Shown here piece by piece: positions 59,876 through 64,000 of a stretch of DNA of 64,000 nucleotides (position 1 is the stretch's first letter; each line of letters begins with the position of its first letter). Location of the stretch: contig VICG01000001.1 in NCBI GenBank assembly GCA_008692225.1, positions 3,883,501 through 3,947,500 of the forward strand, written 5' to 3'. The notes below the pieces were generated by a model, which saw nothing but the letters and a program-made list of their open reading frames with translations, did not search any database and was not told the DNA's origin. The position numbers and the translations under genes were made by a program. The DNA comes from Monilinia fructicola (lineage: Eukaryota; Ascomycota; Leotiomycetes; Helotiales; Sclerotiniaceae).

Positions 59876-61636
59876 ATGATTATATCGACCGAGAGATGGA
59901 GGGTTTTGGTGGTTTGGTGCGGGTTAATAAGTATGGTGCTGGGCTACCATCACAATGGGGTGGAGAATAGCGAGAACGACGCGGAAGACAATTATATCAG
60001 CGAGAGCCATATATCCTCCCCTCAAACTAATACATATCGGGCAACTGTTGGAGGTTCCAAAAACGATACATTCTATTACTCGACCAAGTGGTCTGATCTT
60101 AAGCATGATCGTATCGTGTATCTGAATAGGGACTATAGATCTCCTTTTGAAGTTGAAGAGCGAGGGCCAGACGGACCCTCAAACCTAACTTTATGCTATA
60201 CCACCAATTTTCGAAATCCAGGGTCGGCTAATGTATTTTACGTTCTACCTCTCACATGTAAGTGATTCTAAGAAGAAACATGTCTCTACACGACAAGTCT
60301 AATAAAAAGATCTATAGTTGATTGTGGCTCTCATGCCTGTGTTTGGATTGGTGATGAAAAAGGAGTCGCGAATTTAAAGATCAATCTCTATAATACAAAC
60401 CTTGCCTCTATCACGAAGCCCGGCTCTGCCTTTTTTCTGTGCTTCACTAATCAATTCTTCGACTTCACGGCAAACTTCTTCACTTGCGAGTCTTACAGTC
60501 CATATTTCCATATATCATATGGAAACGCCTCATTACCCAACCAGAAGAGAGACGATCCAGCCCAACTGTCATCCAAAGCAGCATCCGCCTCCGCTTTCTC
60601 AGTCTCATTTATGTCCTCAATTGCAGGCTTTGAACCACCGACATCGGCACTTTCCGTCACAGCTAGCACCGCAATTCTTTTGCCTTCAGGGGGGACAGTA
60701 CTTCCGCCCTCCACAACGGCTTCTGATTCGCCTGTCTCAACCAGCTGGGCAGCAACAGTAACTACGCCTGACATAACACCAACAGCTACAGCTACAGGTG
60801 CAGCCAATACATCTGATACATCCTCCTCCTCCCACTCCTCCGGACTCCCTCTAGGTGCAAAAGTTGGCATTGCTCTCGGCGCCATAATCCTCGTCTTCCT
60901 AATCATCCTAGCAATCCTCCTCCTCCTGAGGCACCGACGCAGAAAACCCCCTCCAAATTCCTCTCGCACCCCCGAAAGCCCTCTCCCCTCCTCTTCCCTA
61001 CAAAACAACAATTTTCGCGATCGATATGTCGCCGAGAAACTTGGTCTAACCAATCGCACCGATACAAATACTCCCCTTACATCTCGAGGTGCTGGTATGG
61101 GCGTTGACGGGAGATACGATCATGAAGATGATCCAACTGCGGACTTGCCTGCACCTGGAAGTGCCTTTACGGCGAATACACCCGTACCGATCAATGCGCC
61201 ACGGAGCCAGGCTGCTAATGCATTGCGGAATGATGGGAATGGGATGGAGAATCGAGCAGTTAGTATGACATCTGGGGTTTCACGTCCGGTGTCCCCTGTG
61301 AATGGAGGTGCTGTGGGTGATAACAGAGAATCAAGTCGCGAAATAAGTCGAGAAAGAATTGGAGAGAGGATTGTGTTCGAAGAACCTTATACGGATGATA
61401 TTGATGAGGCAGGGTATGGGGCGGTGAATGAGGGGAGAAATGAAAGTCGGATGACTCTCGAGGTTCCAAAAGTATATAAGGGGACACTGCAAGCGCCTTT
61501 TTTGAGCGAGCCGGGGATGTCGCCGGAAGAAGTGGCGAGGTTGGAGGAGGAAGAACGGAGGATTGATGAGGCGATTGCGGAGGCGGATGAGGAGAGGAGG
61601 AGAGCGAGGGAGGCGAGGGAGGCGAGGGGGGGATAG
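59876..61636 (+). CDS. Single-pass membrane glycoprotein, fungal, function unknown
   Basis: Exons 59876-60257 and 60318-61636 give 566 aa. I chose the ATG at 59876 because it begins an evident signal peptide (MIISTERWRVLVVWCGLISM). The extracellular part has six or so Cys (LCYTTNF, PLTFDCGSHACVWIG, FFLCFTNQFFD, FFTCESYSP) and potential N-glycosylation sites, followed by a Ser/Thr-rich stalk. A transmembrane helix at about 310-333 (VGIALGAIILVFLIILAIL) ends in HRRRK, so the cytoplasmic tail is C-terminal. The tail ends in a charged helix (RRIDEAIAEADEERRRA). The architecture resembles Wsc/Mid2-type wall sensors, but no WSC domain is present, so it is only an analogy. The frame is intact. Confidence 0.78.
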
Positions 61637-62632
61637 GAAGGGCATATGGTTGGAGGTTCTTCTGCTTAGGGGATTATCGGAGTTTATTTGAGCGAGCTAT
61701 GCTACTTTAATTACAGTACGAAGATGGCGATATTGAATATCGTGATAGAATACATTATTCATATATCATAGCGTTCACAGCTATCCATGGTGCGATTATA
61801 AATATTAATCTATTTTTTCCTTTCCTTTACTTTATATATCTATTGTTTATGTACTATTGGTTATACCATATCATACGTGTTCGACTATACCCTACCTCTT
61901 CACCCTCACTTAACCTATGAGAACTCGTAGACACAAAGAGATCAATAGAGAAAGCAAAATGAATAGACTAATAATTACAGCCAAGGAAAGATAAACAGTT
62001 TACCCAGGACTCGAGTATCTATACTTATCTTCATACATCATGAGGATGACTTAACTTGACTCTATCAAAGCTCTAGATAAAACCAGTCCTCAGTATTTCC
62101 ACACTCCCTCAACACTTTCCCGCCGCATATCGCTACCATACTCACATGAACACCTTTAATCTAACCCGAGACTGCGACTTTCCTCCCATTACTTGAATTT
62201 CCCACTTGGGCGATGCCGAGTATTTATATTGGATCAGGAGTTTCCGAATGTTGAGTGTTTGGATCTGAAATTCGGGATCTGGAAGTTGGTGAAGGTTGGC
62301 CAAACTTGCTCACTACCTGGGAGGTAGAGGGCGTAGGATTGGGATTGAGTTTGAAATGATAAACAACTGCGGGTTCGGTCTGATATGGACTGTGGAATTG
62401 AAGGAATTACGGGATTGTAGCTACTGCTAAGATCCTCCGCTGAGACACGGAAATTCTCGATGTACCAAACTCTTTACTGCATCGTGAGGGGAGATTCCTC
62501 AATTCCGATATTCCACATTGGAAGAGTCAAAGTTGTTGGATGAGAAGGATTGGGGAAGAAGCATTTGGTCGATTTCAAAGTCGTTGAATCTTTTGTAACA
62601 TTCGTCATGACAGTAGGTTGTATTCTACAAAT
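61637..62632. other. Intergenic between convergent genes, no gene seen
   Basis: This is AT-rich non-coding sequence between two 3' ends. No terminator motif or conserved frame was assigned. Confidence 0.6.
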
Positions 62633-63777
62633 TCACTCCGGTTCCTGATCCTTCCACTTCTCTCTCATAGCTTCAACATCAAACCCACACAATTCCGCCC
62701 TCTTAACAACCTCTCTTGCCTTCCCCGTCACTGGTGCATCTATCATCTTGTTATCCAAAGTCCACGCCCCCTTCCCCTTCTTCTCAGCCTTCTCATCCGC
62801 AACCACTACTCTTACACTCCACTCCACTTCCTTCTCTCCCGGCGCAAAACGCTTTCTGAACGATATCCACTTGAGACGGATGTATACATTGCTTGCCATT
62901 AAATCCCAAGCCTTTCCCTAGGAGAGATTCTTCTTCCAATCGTGCTTGCCCTTCTGTTCCCCGGTATGACGTGCAGACTAAATCAATCGTTGATGGGATG
63001 TTAAATGCTCGTGCACAGGTTGCTATATGACTTCTTGCATATAGAAATTCATCCAGGCTTGGTGTTCGCGTGATACTCAAATCCAATGAGAAGTCCTCGG
63101 CGGCGAATATGAGGCCGTGCAGGTAAGGAGACGCTTGGCAGATTGAAGAGAGGTTGATGAGAGATTGTGCGGATTCTATGAGGGCGAGGATTTTTACCGG
63201 GTTTGAAGAGGGTGATGGAGTGGAGGGGTGTCGCAATGGGAGAGTATGACGAAGGATATCGTTTATGAAGTGGAGGTCGGAAGGTGAATTTACTTTGGGT
63301 ATTACGAGAGTGTCTAGATGTTGACTTTTGAGGACTTGGGTAAGATCTTGTAGCGCGAGACCTGATGAGACGGAATTGATTCGTATGGCCAGTCTACATC
63401 GGGTTGTAGAATTAGTATATGCTTGTCTTTTTTCTGAAAATTATTTGTTGCAAGGGATCATATCATGTGTAACAATTGGTGGGAACTATGGGCAGAAGAC
63501 ATACTCTCCTACATCTTTTGGTCTTTCACCTCTTAGGAAATCTACGATATTCTTCCTCGCCATCTCCTTATTACCCAGCGTCACCGAGTCCTCCAAATCA
63601 TACGCAACGCTATCCACCTTTAATCCTCGTGATTTCTCTAAGAACTTGGGCGAAGAAGATGGCACTTATTCGTAGGTTAGCTGCCCATGGGGGAGCTTTC
63701 GTGTATGGTGTTCAGATGAATAGCATACCGTAAAGGAGAGCTCGTCGAAGGACAGAAGCTGCTGCATTTCGAGACAT
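62633..63777 (-). CDS. HpcH/HpaI-family CoA lyase, CLYBL/CitE-like, one frame break
   Basis: The protein resembles citrate-lyase-beta-like enzymes; human CLYBL is a mitochondrial citramalyl-CoA lyase. Exons are 63729-63777, 63505-63664 and 62633-63393. Splices give ALLYVPSSSPKFLEKS and GERPKDVGELAIRINS. Motifs are VDSVAYDLEDSV (metal-binding Glu/Asp), LVIPKVNS, ILALIESAQSLINL, LIFAAEDFSLDL and GKQCIHPSQVDIVQKAF. After that the frame shifts at a four-base T run (AAAA at 62846-62849 on the plus strand) and resumes APGEKEVEWSVRV. Removing one base yields 322 aa with exact closure. The N-terminus MSRNAAASVLRRALLY could target mitochondria. The substrate cannot be fixed from sequence. Confidence 0.85.
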
Positions 63778-64000
63778 TACTACATAAGATATGAAGATCA
63801 ATTGAATGGCGTGAAGGCTTGAAAAAGCTGCGCTCCAATATTACAAAAAACGCTTGGTGATGACGGAAGCTTCAGATGACGTTGAACTTCGGGAGCTTAA
63901 CCTTTCCCCACAATACACTAGCAATTAGTTCTAGCCCCTTTTGATAACCTTAATGACGGGCTGGCTTACTTAAGCTTTTCCCGCTTCATGTGCACGCACA
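63778..64000. other. Window-end sequence upstream of the CLYBL-like gene
   Basis: This should include that gene's promoter. No further gene start was recognised before the end of the window. Confidence 0.5.

Overview
The window is nuclear DNA of a filamentous ascomycete. It has many short GT-AG introns (about 50-110 bp, several with a CTAAC-type branch site), fungal-type housekeeping genes with few paralogs, AT-only blocks that look like RIP-degraded DNA, and abundant microsatellites. Protein impressions fit a leotiomycete, probably near Sclerotinia/Botrytis. That placement is inference from memory, not a search result.

Layout, left to right: a NEDP1/SENP8-type Ulp1 protease (237-994, +); a 3-dehydroshikimate dehydratase (2048-3235, -); SLX9 (3759-4380, -) divergent from UBA4/MOCS3 (4618-6195, +); PAM17 (6436-7240, -); an AT-rich RIP-like block (about 7.4-8.5 kb); an AT-hook plus chromodomain protein (8561-10438, +); a bacterial-type tungstate-binding-like protein (11124-12170, +); a broken F-box gene (12653-13316, +); a 2-kb spacer; PEX1 (15531-19307, -) divergent from MCM7 (19806-22474, +); a TMEM135-like membrane protein (23882-25688, -); a head-to-head pair of F-box/2EXR-like paralogs (28235-29441, - and 31118-32366, +); a secreted GH17 glucanase (33281-34168, -); a COX14-like mitochondrial protein (35662-36574, -); a DUF2458 protein (37004-37901, +); a CAF120/SKG3 PH-domain protein (41176-45413, -); a long repeat-rich spacer with an AAT microsatellite of about 245 bp and a second AT block; PTC7 (49683-50937, +), UTP23 (51531-52549, +), a MIL1/TMCO4-type DUF726 protein (53216-56937, +), a single-pass membrane glycoprotein (59876-61636, +) and a CLYBL-like lyase (62633-63777, -).

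There is no metabolic cluster. The genes serve unrelated core roles: replication, ribosome biogenesis (SLX9, UTP23), tRNA thiolation/Moco synthesis, peroxisomal import, mitochondrial import and respiration, and cell-wall turnover. Every exon structure given was checked by splice phase, and the summed lengths close to whole codons.

The most striking pattern is that six conserved genes carry 15 small frame breaks, 1 nt each except one 2-nt case. Most lie in a mononucleotide run, and correcting each one restores a full-length family protein. The likely cause is base-calling error in the assembly, although real variation cannot be excluded from sequence alone. The best biological leads are the inverted paralog pair sharing a TTGCGCAA-centred upstream element, the intracellular tungstate-binding-like protein, the AT-hook/chromodomain protein beside the AT block, and a recurrent intergenic TACTCCGTA nonamer. 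No CRISPR array, tRNA, rRNA or intact transposon was seen.
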